Shown here piece by piece: positions 54,730 through 63,706 of a stretch of 64,000 nucleotides of DNA (within the stretch, counting starts at the first letter, position 1; the number at the start of each line of letters is the position of its first letter). Source of the DNA: Tenacibaculum tangerinum (GTDB taxonomy: Bacteria; Bacteroidota; Bacteroidia; Flavobacteriales; Flavobacteriaceae); the NCBI RefSeq assembly GCF_029853675.1, contig NZ_CP122539.1, positions 2,933,001 through 2,997,000 on the forward strand, in the 5' to 3' direction. The position numbers and the translations under genes are program-made. The notes beneath the pieces were generated by a model that saw only the letters and a list, made by a program, of their open reading frames with translations, ran no database searches and had not been told where the DNA came from.

Positions 54730-56727
54730 ATGAAAAAACTACTATTATTTTTATTCTCTTTTATTCTTGGGTTTAAAGCTGTTGGTCAGATTCATAACCC
54801 TATAATGTGGCACACAAGTGTAGAGAAAATTTCTGAAACGAATTACTATTTAGTCAGTACGGCAACTATTCAGGATAGTTGGCATTTGTATGCGCAAGAA
54901 GTTCCTAAAGGGGGCCCCATACCCACCACTTTTACTTATGATGATGAAGGAGGTAAAATTAAAATTATAGGAAATACTACAGAGCCTAAAGGAAAAGTAA
55001 AATTCACGACCCTCTTTGGTGAAAACGGAATGAATATTAAATCCTTTTCCCAAAAAGCAGTTTTCAAACAAGAAATAGAACTCATTGATGCCAACATAAC
55101 GCAACTCAATGCATTTGTAGAGTTTATTGCTTGTACCGATGAAATGTGCTTGCCACCCAAAGAGGTAGACTTAATCTTCGACATATCGAAAGCCGTAAAA
55201 ACTACTGTTGCTACTGATAAAACAAAAGAAACAACAATAGCCGATACAGCTACTTCAAAAGATCCTAAGAAAGAAGAAAAGAAAGGTCTTTTTGGAATTT
55301 TCTTCATCGCTTTCTTATCAGGGTTTGCAGCTTTGTTAACACCCTGTGTATTCCCGATGATACCAATGACGGTAAGTTTTTTCACCAAGCAGAGTAAAAG
55401 TAAATCACAAGGAATAAGAAATGCCATAATTTACGGACTTTGCATTGTAATAATCTACGTATTACTAGGATCTTTGGTAACCGCAGTATTCGGAGCCGAT
55501 GCTTTGAATGCATTGTCAACCAACGTATGGTTTAATATAGCATTCTTTTTAATCTTAGTAATTTTTGCCGTATCTTTTTTAGGGGCGTTCGAAATAACAT
55601 TGCCAAGTTCATGGGCAACTAAAGTAGATTCACAAGCAGATAGAGGAGGATTAATAGGAATCTTTTTTATGGCATTGGCATTGGCAATAGTATCCTTTTC
55701 ATGTACAGGTCCTATTGTGGGAACTTTATTAGTTGAAGCAGCTTCAAAAGGAGGAATCGCACCCATTGTAGGAATGTTAGGATTCTCGTTAGCAATTGCG
55801 TTGCCATTTGCACTGTTTGCAGCCTTCCCCGGATGGTTAAATTCATTACCAAAATCAGGAGGATGGTTAAATACTGTAAAAGTGGTATTAGGATTTTTAG
55901 AGCTGGCCTTAGCCTTTAAGTTTTTATCAAATGCCGATTTAGTATTACAACTACACTTGTTAGAAAGAGAAGTGTTTATCGCCATCTGGATTGCTATTTT
56001 CGGGGCTTTGGCATTTTATCTCTTCGGAAAAATACAATTACCACACGATAGCCCAATGAGTCATATATCTGTAGGAAGATTGAGCTTAGGATTAATCGTA
56101 CTGTCGTTCACTATTTATATGGTTCCAGGACTCTGGGGAGCACCGTTAAATCTTATCAGTGCATTTCCACCACCACAACATTACAGTGAATCGCCTTATG
56201 GAGTAGGGTTTACAAAACAAGCAGTCATAAGTTCAGGGAGCCAAGAGAATGCACATCAGAGCTTGCCAGAAGGAGCACATCTAATGCCTCCGCACGATAT
56301 TATGTCGTTTCATGATTATGAGAAAGGATTGGCCTATGCTAAAAAAGTAGGAAAGCCAGTGCTATTAGATTTTACAGGACACGCTTGTGTAAACTGTAGA
56401 AAAATGGAGCAAAACGTTTGGGTACAACCAAAAGTTTTAGACGTGTTAAAAAACAAAGTGGTCTTAATTTCTTTATATGTAGATGATAAACGCCCGTTGA
56501 AAGAAGATGAGGTGGTTGAGTCTAAATTAAACCCAGGAAAAAAACTAAAATATATCGGTCAAAAATGGAGTGAATTACAAACCATTAAATATAAAGCCAA
56601 TTCACAACCATTTTATGTGTTAATGAATCATGATGAATCGAATATAATAGACCCTATAGCGTACACACCCAATGTAGATGAATACTACAACTGGCTTGAA
56701 AAAGGAATCACTGATTTTAAAAAGTAA
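54730..56727 (+). CDS. dsbD: Thiol:disulfide interchange protein DsbD
   Basis: A 665-residue electron shuttle that moves reducing power from the cytoplasm to periplasmic thioredoxin-fold proteins. It has a signal peptide, the N-terminal alpha domain with CTDEMC, a central membrane domain of about eight helices with the redox Cys in [11 protein letters not shown] and [10 protein letters not shown], and a C-terminal thioredoxin domain with CVNC (HACVNCRKM). All four functional Cys groups are intact. It is the natural partner of the TlpA-like protein at 49080. Confidence 0.95.
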   Translation: MKKLLLFLFSFILGFKAVGQIHNPIMWHTSVEKISETNYYLVSTATIQDSWHLYAQEVPKGGPIPTTFTYDDEGGKIKIIGNTTEPKGKVKFTTLFGENGMNIKSFSQKAVFKQEIELIDANITQLNAFVEFIACTDEMCLPPKEVDLIFDISKAVKTTVATDKTKETTIADTATSKDPKKEEKKGLFGIFFIAFLSGFAALLTPCVFPMIPMTVSFFTKQSKSKSQGIRNAIIYGLCIVIIYVLLGSLVTAVFGADALNALSTNVWFNIAFFLILVIFAVSFLGAFEITLPSSWATKVDSQADRGGLIGIFFMALALAIVSFSCTGPIVGTLLVEAASKGGIAPIVGMLGFSLAIALPFALFAAFPGWLNSLPKSGGWLNTVKVVLGFLELALAFKFLSNADLVLQLHLLEREVFIAIWIAIFGALAFYLFGKIQLPHDSPMSHISVGRLSLGLIVLSFTIYMVPGLWGAPLNLISAFPPPQHYSESPYGVGFTKQAVISSGSQENAHQSLPEGAHLMPPHDIMSFHDYEKGLAYAKKVGKPVLLDFTGHACVNCRKMEQNVWVQPKVLDVLKNKVVLISLYVDDKRPLKEDEVVESKLNPGKKLKYIGQKWSELQTIKYKANSQPFYVLMNHDESNIIDPIAYTPNVDEYYNWLEKGITDFKK

Positions 56728-56745
56728 TCAAAATTATAATACGCA

Positions 56746-56787
56746 GAAAAAGCACTTCAGAAAAAAAACTGAGGTGCTTTTTTTTGA
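56746..56787 (+). terminator. Intrinsic terminator after dsbD
   Basis: AAAAAGCAC-TTCAG pairs with CTGAGGTGCTTTTT around an A-rich loop and is followed by eight T. Confidence 0.85.
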
Positions 56788-56805
56788 ATTATATCGTACT
56801 AAAAT

Positions 56806-56905
56806 TCAAAAAAATAGTGTAATAAAATTTACGAATAATTTTTACGTGTACTGTCAGTTCGAAATAACAGACAAAAATGCGAAATAATAAACCACAAATT
56901 GTATA
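56806..56905. repeat. Dispersed intergenic repeat, copy 4 (short)
   Basis: Contains TTTACGAATAATTTTTACGT, TGTACTGTCAGTTCGA and GCGAAATAATAAACCACAAA. These are the reverse complements of the ends of copy 3 without its middle. Confidence 0.65.
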
Positions 56906-56926
56906 AAGGGTTCTTTTACAAGGAGA

Positions 56927-56958
56927 TTTTGAAATTATTTTTAAAATGCGTACCTTTG
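56927..56958 (+). promoter_or_regulatory. Full Bacteroidota promoter before the 33-aa ORF and sigma operon
   Basis: TTTTG at 56927-56931, a 19-base spacer, then TACCTTTG at 56951-56958. Best match to the TTTG/TAnnTTTG consensus seen in the window. Transcription would start at about 56965, right at the ATG of the short ORF. Confidence 0.65.
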
Positions 56959-56964
56959 CACGAT

Positions 56965-57066
56965 ATGGTAGATACTACACACGAGAAAAAAAATCAACGA
57001 GTTTTTACATTCAACTACCTTGTGTTCCGTAACCAATCGGACAAATTTATCCCTCCAGGATTCTAA
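56965..57066 (+). CDS. Candidate leader peptide, 33 aa
   Basis: ATG at 56965 lies 6 bases after a perfect -7 element, so the message is leaderless or nearly so. Translation begins MVDTTHEKKNQRVFTFNY and ends QSDKFIPPGF. Composition is natural for a protein. A second tiny frame (57071-57115, MKISLFLRIYPLMF) containing a hairpin (AGATTTCTC/GAGAATCT) follows; the GNAT gene starts 242 bases on. It could be an attenuation leader or a real small protein. Not a family I recognise. Confidence 0.5.
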   Translation: MVDTTHEKKNQRVFTFNYLVFRNQSDKFIPPGF

Positions 57067-57078
57067 TTTATGAAGATT

Positions 57079-57105
57079 TCTCTTTTTTTGAGAATCTACC
57101 CCCTT
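57079..57105 (+). promoter_or_regulatory. Possible attenuator hairpin after the leader ORF
   Basis: AGATTTCTC and GAGAATCT pair with one bulge around a T-rich loop. There is no long T-run after it, so if it acts it would be as part of a larger RNA fold. The remaining 57110-57308 holds no gene I can support. Confidence 0.3.
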
Positions 57106-57308
57106 ATGTTTTAAAACATATATAAACGCTATTTGTTTTCAAAGTAGCTCTTAAATTGTTTTTCTGCTTACAGGTTCAATCTTAAAGTCACGGTAGTTGA
57201 CTTTATTAAAAAACAAATACTAAAGAATAGGTTTTGTATGTATGCGTGTTGATTTTCTCATTATTAAATGAATAAAGTATAGACCTATTTCCCTTTAAAA
57301 TAAAAATT

Positions 57309-57746
57309 ATGACCATAAACACTTACGATGCATTTAATCGTATAACACCTCTAGAAATAGAAAGAGTAACTAATTTTTTATATACACATCTTGAAAAGTA
57401 TGGAGATGAAAAAACAGCAATTCGCAAAGCACTAAACTATGCAGCGAAAGAGCGAACAGGATTAGGAGGTTATGTTTTTACGATTGAAGATAAAAATGAA
57501 ATTGTAGGAGCAGTAGTCATAAATAAAACAGGTATGGATGAGTACATACCAGAAAATATTTTAGTGTACATAGCCACTCACAGCGATTACAGAGGAAAAG
57601 GAATTGGAAGGAAAATAATGACACATGCTATTGAAAACTGTAAAGGAGATATTGCTTTGCACGTAGAAAAAGACAATCCAGCTAGGTTTCTTTATGAAAA
57701 ACTAGGATTTACCACGCCGTATTTAGAAATGAGATTAAAGAGATAA
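57309..57746 (+). CDS. GNAT-family N-acetyltransferase
   Basis: A 145-residue acetyltransferase. The acetyl-CoA loop is present as [11 protein letters not shown] (R-x-x-G-x-G/A), followed by the C-terminal [16 protein letters not shown] block. The target (amine, protein or antibiotic) cannot be predicted. One base separates its stop from the sigma factor ATG, so the two are cotranscribed. Confidence 0.88.
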   Translation: MTINTYDAFNRITPLEIERVTNFLYTHLEKYGDEKTAIRKALNYAAKERTGLGGYVFTIEDKNEIVGAVVINKTGMDEYIPENILVYIATHSDYRGKGIGRKIMTHAIENCKGDIALHVEKDNPARFLYEKLGFTTPYLEMRLKR

Positions 57747-57747
57747 T

Positions 57748-58611
57748 ATGAGACAGTTAAAAATTACAAAACAAGTTACCAATAGAGAATCAAAATCTAT
57801 TGAAAAATACTTACAAGAAATAGGTAAAATTGACTTAATTACTGCAGATGAAGAGGTAGAATTAGCTCAAAAAATCAAAGCAGGAGATCAAAGAGCGCTA
57901 GAAACTTTGGTAAATGCCAATTTACGATTTGTGGTTTCTGTTGCAAAACAATATCAGAACCAAGGATTGCGATTATCTGATTTAATTAATGAAGGAAACA
58001 TAGGTTTAGTAAAAGCGGCAAGACGTTTTGATGAAACACGTGGATTCAAGTTTATATCGTACGCTGTTTGGTGGATACGCCAGTCTATTTTACAAGCATT
58101 GGCAGAACAATCTCGTGTAGTTCGCTTGCCACTTAACAAAATAGGAAGCATTAGTAAGATAAAGAAAGCAGTTTCTAAACTCGAACAGAGTAACGAGCGC
58201 ATGCCTACACCAGAAGAAATTGCCAAGGTGTTAGATATGACAGTTTCAGATGTAAAACAATCCATGAAGAACTCAGGAAGACACGTTTCTATGGATGCCC
58301 CTTTAAAAGAAGGAGAAACATCAAACTTATACGATGTTATGAGAGCTTCAGAAGCACCAAAACCAGATAAAGACTTAATGCAAGAATCTTTACAATTAGA
58401 AATTAGCAGAAGTTTAGAAACACTATCTCCGAGAGAATCAGACATCATAAAATTATTTTATGGTCTAGAAAACTACCGTCCTATGAGTCTAACAGAAATT
58501 GGTGAGGCTTTCGATTTAACAAGAGAGCGCGTACGTCAAATAAAAGAAAAAGGAATACGAAGATTAAAACAAAAATCAAGAACAAAAGTATTGAAAACCT
58601 ATTTAGGATAA
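57748..58611 (+). CDS. rpoD: Primary RNA polymerase sigma factor (Bacteroidota type)
   Basis: A 287-residue sigma-70. It has region 1.2 ([16 protein letters not shown]), region 2 ([30 protein letters not shown] and AVWWIRQSI), region 3, and region 4 ([27 protein letters not shown]). It lacks the long N-terminal region 1.1, as is normal for Bacteroidota, where it recognises TTTG/TAnnTTTG promoters such as those marked in this window. Cotranscribed with the GNAT gene and probably rpsU. Confidence 0.96.
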   Translation: MRQLKITKQVTNRESKSIEKYLQEIGKIDLITADEEVELAQKIKAGDQRALETLVNANLRFVVSVAKQYQNQGLRLSDLINEGNIGLVKAARRFDETRGFKFISYAVWWIRQSILQALAEQSRVVRLPLNKIGSISKIKKAVSKLEQSNERMPTPEEIAKVLDMTVSDVKQSMKNSGRHVSMDAPLKEGETSNLYDVMRASEAPKPDKDLMQESLQLEISRSLETLSPRESDIIKLFYGLENYRPMSLTEIGEAFDLTRERVRQIKEKGIRRLKQKSRTKVLKTYLG

Positions 58612-58666
58612 TTTCTACGTTGTTCTAGATTCAGCATAGCAATAATAATATTAAAAAGATATAATC

Positions 58667-58861
58667 ATGTTAATCATTCAAGTAAAAGAAGGTGAAAATA
58701 TCGACAGAGCATTAAAACGATATAAAAGAAAATATAGAAACACCAAAGTATTACAAGAAATAAGAGAGAGAAAAGAATATAAAAAACCCTCTGTTAGCAG
58801 AAGAGAACAGTTAAAAAAAGCCCAGTACAAACAGCAGTTTTTATTGGAGCAGGAAAAATAA
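58667..58861 (+). CDS. rpsU: 30S ribosomal protein bS21
   Basis: A 64-residue, highly basic ribosomal protein of standard length (IIQVKEGENIDRALKRYKRK start). In Bacteroidota bS21 helps hide the 16S anti-Shine-Dalgarno. The 25 bases before the ATG (AT-rich, ending AAAAGATATAATC) contain no GGAGG-like sequence. The stop is 3 bases from the next ATG, so it is probably read into the transporter operon. Confidence 0.96.
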   Translation: MLIIQVKEGENIDRALKRYKRKYRNTKVLQEIRERKEYKKPSVSRREQLKKAQYKQQFLLEQEK

Positions 58862-58864
58862 AAC

Positions 58865-60298
58865 ATGGATATACACTTTGTAGATCTACTAATTTTTATA
58901 CTGTATCTAGTTTTTATGCTTGGAGTAGGAGTGTACTTCATGAATAAAAATAAATCAAAAGACGACTATTATGTAGGAGGAAGAAATATGTCTGCCGGAC
59001 ATATAGGGCTGTCGGTTGTTGCAACAGATGTCGGAGGAGGTTTCTCCATCGGTTTAGGAGGACTCGGTTTTTTAATGGGGCTTTCTGGAAGTTGGATGCT
59101 TTTTACAGGATTGTTAGGTGCTTGGATAAGCGCCGTTTTTTTAATCCCAAAAGTCTATCCTATTGCAAAAAAACATCACTTTTTAACCTTTCCAGAGTCG
59201 CTAGCTTTTCACTACAATGCGAAAGTAGCGCTAATGGCAGGAATCATCTCGCTCATAGGTTACATAGGCTTTACCAGTTCACAAATTTTAGCAGGTGCCA
59301 AATTAGCCTCGGCTACATTTCCATCCATATCCATCACAAATGCAGTACTCATTATGGGAGTTATTGCCGTAGTATATACTGTTATTGGCGGCATCAAAGC
59401 CGTAATTTATACCGATACTATTCAATGGATTATCCTCATGGTAGGGCTCATAGGTATCGGAATTCCTATAGGTTATATAGAAGTTGGAGGCTGGAGTGGC
59501 ATTAAAGAAATGGTACCGTCCAGTTTTTTATCCCTAACAAATATTTCATTTATTGATATGTTTAACTGGATAATTACCATTGTGCCCATTTGGTTTGTAG
59601 GAATGACACTATACCAACGAATTTATGCTTGTAAAGACGAAAAAACAGCTCAAAAAGCATGGAAAATAGCTGGGTTGTTTGAGTATCCTATCATGGCGTT
59701 TATGGGCGTTGCGTTAGGACTCTTTTCTAGGGTGGCTTACGAACAAGGAATGTTCACCAGTATAGGATATGCCCCAGGTACCAATTTAGATGCTGAATTA
59801 GGACTTCCGTTGTTGTTAAGAAGTATTTTGCCAGTAGGTCTTATGGGATTAATGATGTCGGCTTATTTTTCAGCAATTATGTCAACCGCAGATAGTTGTT
59901 TAATGGCAGCATCAGGCAATTTAACAACCGATATTTTCGGATATTTTAAAAAGAGTATCAGTATAAAAAAATCACAATTCATCACTTTTATCATAGGAGG
60001 TTTAGCAATTGTATTGGCTACTAAAATGCACAATGTATTAGAATTAATGTTGTATTCGTATGCGTTTATGGTATCAGGATTATTAGTTCCTGTTTTAGGA
60101 ACATTATTACTGAGAAAACCATCGCCAATCGCCGCTTTTAATGCGATGATTTTCGGAGGACTTACCACCTTACTATTAATCATCTTTGAAGTTAAACTGC
60201 CTTATGGACTGGATGCGAACTTCTTCGGAATTACTGTGTCAGCCACTGTTTTCGCTATAATTCAAGCAACAAATTCCCCCAAAGTATGGAAAACCTAG
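58865..60298 (+). CDS. Sodium:solute symporter family transporter
   Basis: A 477-residue membrane protein of the SSS family with about 13 helices. Recognised by the N-terminal DDYYVGGRNMSAGHIGLS, the GGIKAVIYTDTIQWIILM block and the SAIMSTADSCLMAASGNLTTD block that forms the sodium site. The substrate is probably an amino acid or derivative, since amidohydrolase and racemase genes follow. It overlaps the next gene by 13 bases. Confidence 0.9.
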   Translation: MDIHFVDLLIFILYLVFMLGVGVYFMNKNKSKDDYYVGGRNMSAGHIGLSVVATDVGGGFSIGLGGLGFLMGLSGSWMLFTGLLGAWISAVFLIPKVYPIAKKHHFLTFPESLAFHYNAKVALMAGIISLIGYIGFTSSQILAGAKLASATFPSISITNAVLIMGVIAVVYTVIGGIKAVIYTDTIQWIILMVGLIGIGIPIGYIEVGGWSGIKEMVPSSFLSLTNISFIDMFNWIITIVPIWFVGMTLYQRIYACKDEKTAQKAWKIAGLFEYPIMAFMGVALGLFSRVAYEQGMFTSIGYAPGTNLDAELGLPLLLRSILPVGLMGLMMSAYFSAIMSTADSCLMAASGNLTTDIFGYFKKSISIKKSQFITFIIGGLAIVLATKMHNVLELMLYSYAFMVSGLLVPVLGTLLLRKPSPIAAFNAMIFGGLTTLLLIIFEVKLPYGLDANFFGITVSATVFAIIQATNSPKVWKT

Positions 60299-61422
60299 CA
60301 GGTATTTTAGAGCATATTCGAAAAGAACTACACAAGTATCCTGAAGTTTCTGAAGAAGAATATGAAACCCAAAAAAGAATACAAGCTTTTTTAGAGAAAC
60401 ATACTACTTGTGAGCTAGTAACTGTGGCTAAAACAGGACTATTAGCAATCTTTAATGGAAATAAAAAGGGGAAAACGGTTATGTTACGAGCAGATATTGA
60501 TGCTCTGCCTATTCAAGAAGTGAATACTTTTGAGCATGCATCTGTAAACGAAGGTGTCTCTCATAAATGCGGACACGACGGGCATACAACTATTTTACTC
60601 GGAGTGGCAAAACTACTCACAGAAAACCCTTTGCCTAACGGAAAAGTAGTATTGCTTTTTCAACCTTCAGAAGAAAACGGAAGCGGTGCCCAATCAGTTT
60701 TAAAAGACCCTTATTTTAAAAAACTGCACATAGATTATGTTTTCGCCTTGCACAATTTACCAGGGTTTACCAAACGAGAAATCGTTGTAAAAGAAAATGA
60801 ATTTACAAGCAATGTAAAAAGCGTAGCTATTATTTTAGAAGGAAAAACGGCACATGCGGCAGAACCAGAAAAAGGATACAACCCAGCCAATGCAATTGCC
60901 GAAATTCTTTACTTTATAAAACAAGAAACTAACAATATACCAGAAAGTGCTGATTTTTTCTTGGCGACCCCGATACATATTACCATGGGAGAAAAAGCCT
61001 ATGGAGTTTCCGCTGGATATGGAGAAGTACATCTTACTTTAAGAAGTTGGAGTACCCGTTTAATGGAAGAAAAGCAAGCAACACTAAAAAGTTTACTACA
61101 GTCACTCGAAACAAAAGAAAAGCTGCGTGTTACCGCTTCTTGGTTTGAAGAGTTTTATGCCAATAAAAACAATACCAAAGCTGTTGAATACATAGAAGCT
61201 GCAGCGACACAACTAAAATTATCAATCAATAAAATAAACATTCCTTTTAAATGGGGAGAAGATTTTGGATTGTTCACGCAAAAATACAAAGGAGCCATGT
61301 TTGGGCTAGGAGCAGGAAAAAACACCCCCGCATTGCACAATCCAGATTATGATTTTCCTGATGACATAACCCTAACAGGAGCACAACTATTTTACAACAT
61401 TTTAAAAGAAGTTCAAGAATAA
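60286..61422 (+). CDS. M20-family amidohydrolase
   Basis: A 378-residue zinc amidohydrolase of the M20D type (hippurate hydrolase, IAA-amino-acid hydrolase, N-acetyl-amino acid deacetylase). Ligand motifs are LRADIDALPIQE, KCGHDGHTTILLG and SEENGSGAQ, and the dimerisation domain follows (residues 175-290). It probably releases free amino acids from N-acyl amino acids. It sits between the transporter and racemase genes (overlap of 13 and gap of 0 bases). Confidence 0.9.
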   Translation: MENLAGILEHIRKELHKYPEVSEEEYETQKRIQAFLEKHTTCELVTVAKTGLLAIFNGNKKGKTVMLRADIDALPIQEVNTFEHASVNEGVSHKCGHDGHTTILLGVAKLLTENPLPNGKVVLLFQPSEENGSGAQSVLKDPYFKKLHIDYVFALHNLPGFTKREIVVKENEFTSNVKSVAIILEGKTAHAAEPEKGYNPANAIAEILYFIKQETNNIPESADFFLATPIHITMGEKAYGVSAGYGEVHLTLRSWSTRLMEEKQATLKSLLQSLETKEKLRVTASWFEEFYANKNNTKAVEYIEAAATQLKLSINKINIPFKWGEDFGLFTQKYKGAMFGLGAGKNTPALHNPDYDFPDDITLTGAQLFYNILKEVQE

Positions 61423-62576
61423 ATGACGCATACTTCATACATAGAATTATCTGAATCGGCTATAAAAAACAACATTCGCTTTATACGAGATGTAATTGGA
61501 GAGAACACCATTTTTTCATCTGTAGTAAAAGGGAATGCGTATGGGCATGGAATTAAAACGTACTGTGCATTAGCCTATAAATACGGGGTAAGGCATTTTA
61601 GTGTTTCTGATGCCAATGAGGCTTTTGAGGTAAAAAAATCTTGCCTTACCATGATGTAACGATTATGATTATGGGGATGATAGAAAACAGCCAATTGCCG
61701 TGGGCAATAGAAAATGAAATAGAGTTTTATGTTTTTGAAGAAAACAGACTGCAAAAAACCATTAAAGCAGCACAAAAAGTAAAAAAGAAGGCAAAAATTC
61801 ATATAGAAGTTGAAACAGGAATGAATAGAACAGGATTTGTTCCTAAAGAAGCACTAAAGGTTTTTAAATCTGTAGAAAAATATAAAGAGTTTATTAACAT
61901 AAAAGGAGTTTGTTCTCATTTAGCAGGAGCAGAAAGTATTTCAAACTATAAGAGAATAACGAATCAGAAGAAAAAATTTAAAAGCATAAGAAAAGAAGTA
62001 ACAGCACTCGATTTGTTTCAACCCATCTATCATTTAGCAAGTTCAGCAGCGACTATTCGATACCCAAAAACAAGGTTAGATCTCGTGCGTGTAGGTATTT
62101 TACAATTTGGCTTTTTTCCAACAAAAGAAATACTAGTGCACTATTTAACGAAAGAAAAAATAGTAGAAAGTCCATTAGAAAGAATTATTTCTTGGAAAAC
62201 ACAAATAATGGATGTTAAAACTGTAAAAGCGGGGCAATTTATTGGTTATGGTACCTCGTACTTTACCAATCAAGAAACCAAAATAGCCATTATTCCTGTT
62301 GGGTATTCCTCAGGGTACAGTCGTTCATTAAGCAATACAGGAAAGGTTTTAATAAGAGGGCAACGACATAAAATAATAGGAACTATTAATATGAACATGA
62401 TGGCGGTAGATATTACCCATGCCAATACTGTTGAAAAAGGAGATGAGGTGGTGTTAATAGGACGCCAAGGAGATGTAGAAATTACAGTTTCTTCATTCAA
62501 CGATTCGATACAAATTATCAACTACGAATTATTAACACGACTTCCCGAAAATTTACCAAGAATTATAACAAAATAA
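61423..62576 (+). pseudogene. alr: Alanine racemase gene, frameshifted in an A7 run
   Basis: Two frames together give a 384-residue alanine racemase of normal length. The N-terminal part (61423-61659) has the PLP Lys in SVVKGNAYGHG (Lys36); the C-terminal part (61641-62576) has the rest of the barrel (VETGMNRTGF, RVGILQFGF) and the C-terminal beta domain with GTINMNMMAVDIT. One base is missing in the A7 run at 61632-61638: with eight A it reads VKKILPYHDV across the junction. As written it is non-functional. It lies directly after the M20 gene and 2 bases before the ornithine racemase-like gene. Confidence 0.85.
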
Positions 62577-62578
62577 CT

Positions 62579-63685
62579 ATGGCAGAATTAATCATCTATT
62601 CTGAAAGGATAAAGAATAACATAAAAAAGTTAAGCGCTTTTTTTGAAAAGAACCACATAGAGTGGAGTTTGGTAACAAAGGTTTTTTCAGGAGATAAAAC
62701 ATTTTTAAAAACAATTTTAACTCCAGATGTAACCCAAAAAATAAACTCCATAGGAGATTCTCGCTTAACAAGCTTACGCAATTTAAGAGAAGTAAATCCA
62801 GATTTACGAACTATTTATATAAAACCTCCTGCCAAGATGTATGCCGATGATGTGGTAGAATATGCTGATATTTCTTTAAACAGCTCTTTGACTACCATAG
62901 AATCGTTAAATGAAGCAGCAAAGAAGATAGGAAAAGTTCATGAAATCATTATTATGATTGAAATGGGGGAGTTAAGAGAAGGGATAAAAAGAGATGATAT
63001 TTTAGGTTTTTATGAAAAAGTATTCAATTTATCGAATATCGAAGTAATAGGTATTGGTTCAAACTTAGGCTGTATGTATGGGGTAGAGCCTACGTACGAT
63101 AAGTTGTTGCAATTATCGTTGTACAAAGAACTGATATCAGCAAAATTTAATAAGGATTTAAAATATGTTTCAGGAGGTACATCGATTACACTTCCGCTGG
63201 TAGAAAATGGTGTTGCTCCTAAAGATATCAATCATTTTAGAATTGGAGAGGCGGCTTTTTTTGGAATCAGTCCTCTTGAAAACAAACAATTTCAAGATTT
63301 ACATACCGAAACCTTTGAGTTTTATGCAAATGTAATAGAGCTAGAAAAGAAAAAAGTAGTGCCCGATGGTATTATTAGTGAAGCGAGTATAGGACATACC
63401 TCTAACTATGACGAAAGCGATATACAAGAAACCTCTTATAAAGCGATTTTAGACTTTGGTTTACTCGATGTAGATAAGAACGATATTGATGTAGAAGATA
63501 AAGAAATATCTTTTGTCGGGATAACTTCAGATATGTTAGTAATTGATGTGGGACTTAATAAAAATGAGTTGGGAGAAACGAAATACAAAGTAGGAGATAA
63601 GGTGAAATTCAGACTGAGTTATATGGGTGTTGCCAGACTGTTAAGTTCTAAGTTTATTGACAAAATTTACGTAGAAAAAGAGTAG
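62579..63685 (+). CDS. Alanine/ornithine racemase family PLP enzyme
   Basis: A 368-residue fold-III PLP enzyme related to Clostridium ornithine racemase and YhfX. The PLP Lys is in LVTKVFSG (Lys34). It keeps the barrel strands (YIKPPAKMY, MIEMGELREGI, GIGSNLGCMYG) that mark this group and has a shorter C-terminal domain. It is distinct from canonical alanine racemase next to it; ornithine or another basic amino acid is possible. Ends the plus-strand operon. Confidence 0.88.
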   Translation: MAELIIYSERIKNNIKKLSAFFEKNHIEWSLVTKVFSGDKTFLKTILTPDVTQKINSIGDSRLTSLRNLREVNPDLRTIYIKPPAKMYADDVVEYADISLNSSLTTIESLNEAAKKIGKVHEIIIMIEMGELREGIKRDDILGFYEKVFNLSNIEVIGIGSNLGCMYGVEPTYDKLLQLSLYKELISAKFNKDLKYVSGGTSITLPLVENGVAPKDINHFRIGEAAFFGISPLENKQFQDLHTETFEFYANVIELEKKKVVPDGIISEASIGHTSNYDESDIQETSYKAILDFGLLDVDKNDIDVEDKEISFVGITSDMLVIDVGLNKNELGETKYKVGDKVKFRLSYMGVARLLSSKFIDKIYVEKE

Positions 63686-63706
63686 AACTTCTTAAAATTT
63701 CAAACA

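Noticed and set aside
54936..55985. Minus-strand ORFs of 163 and 176 codons
   Set aside because: Antisense shadows of dsbD; the composition fits mirrored membrane codons, not a protein.
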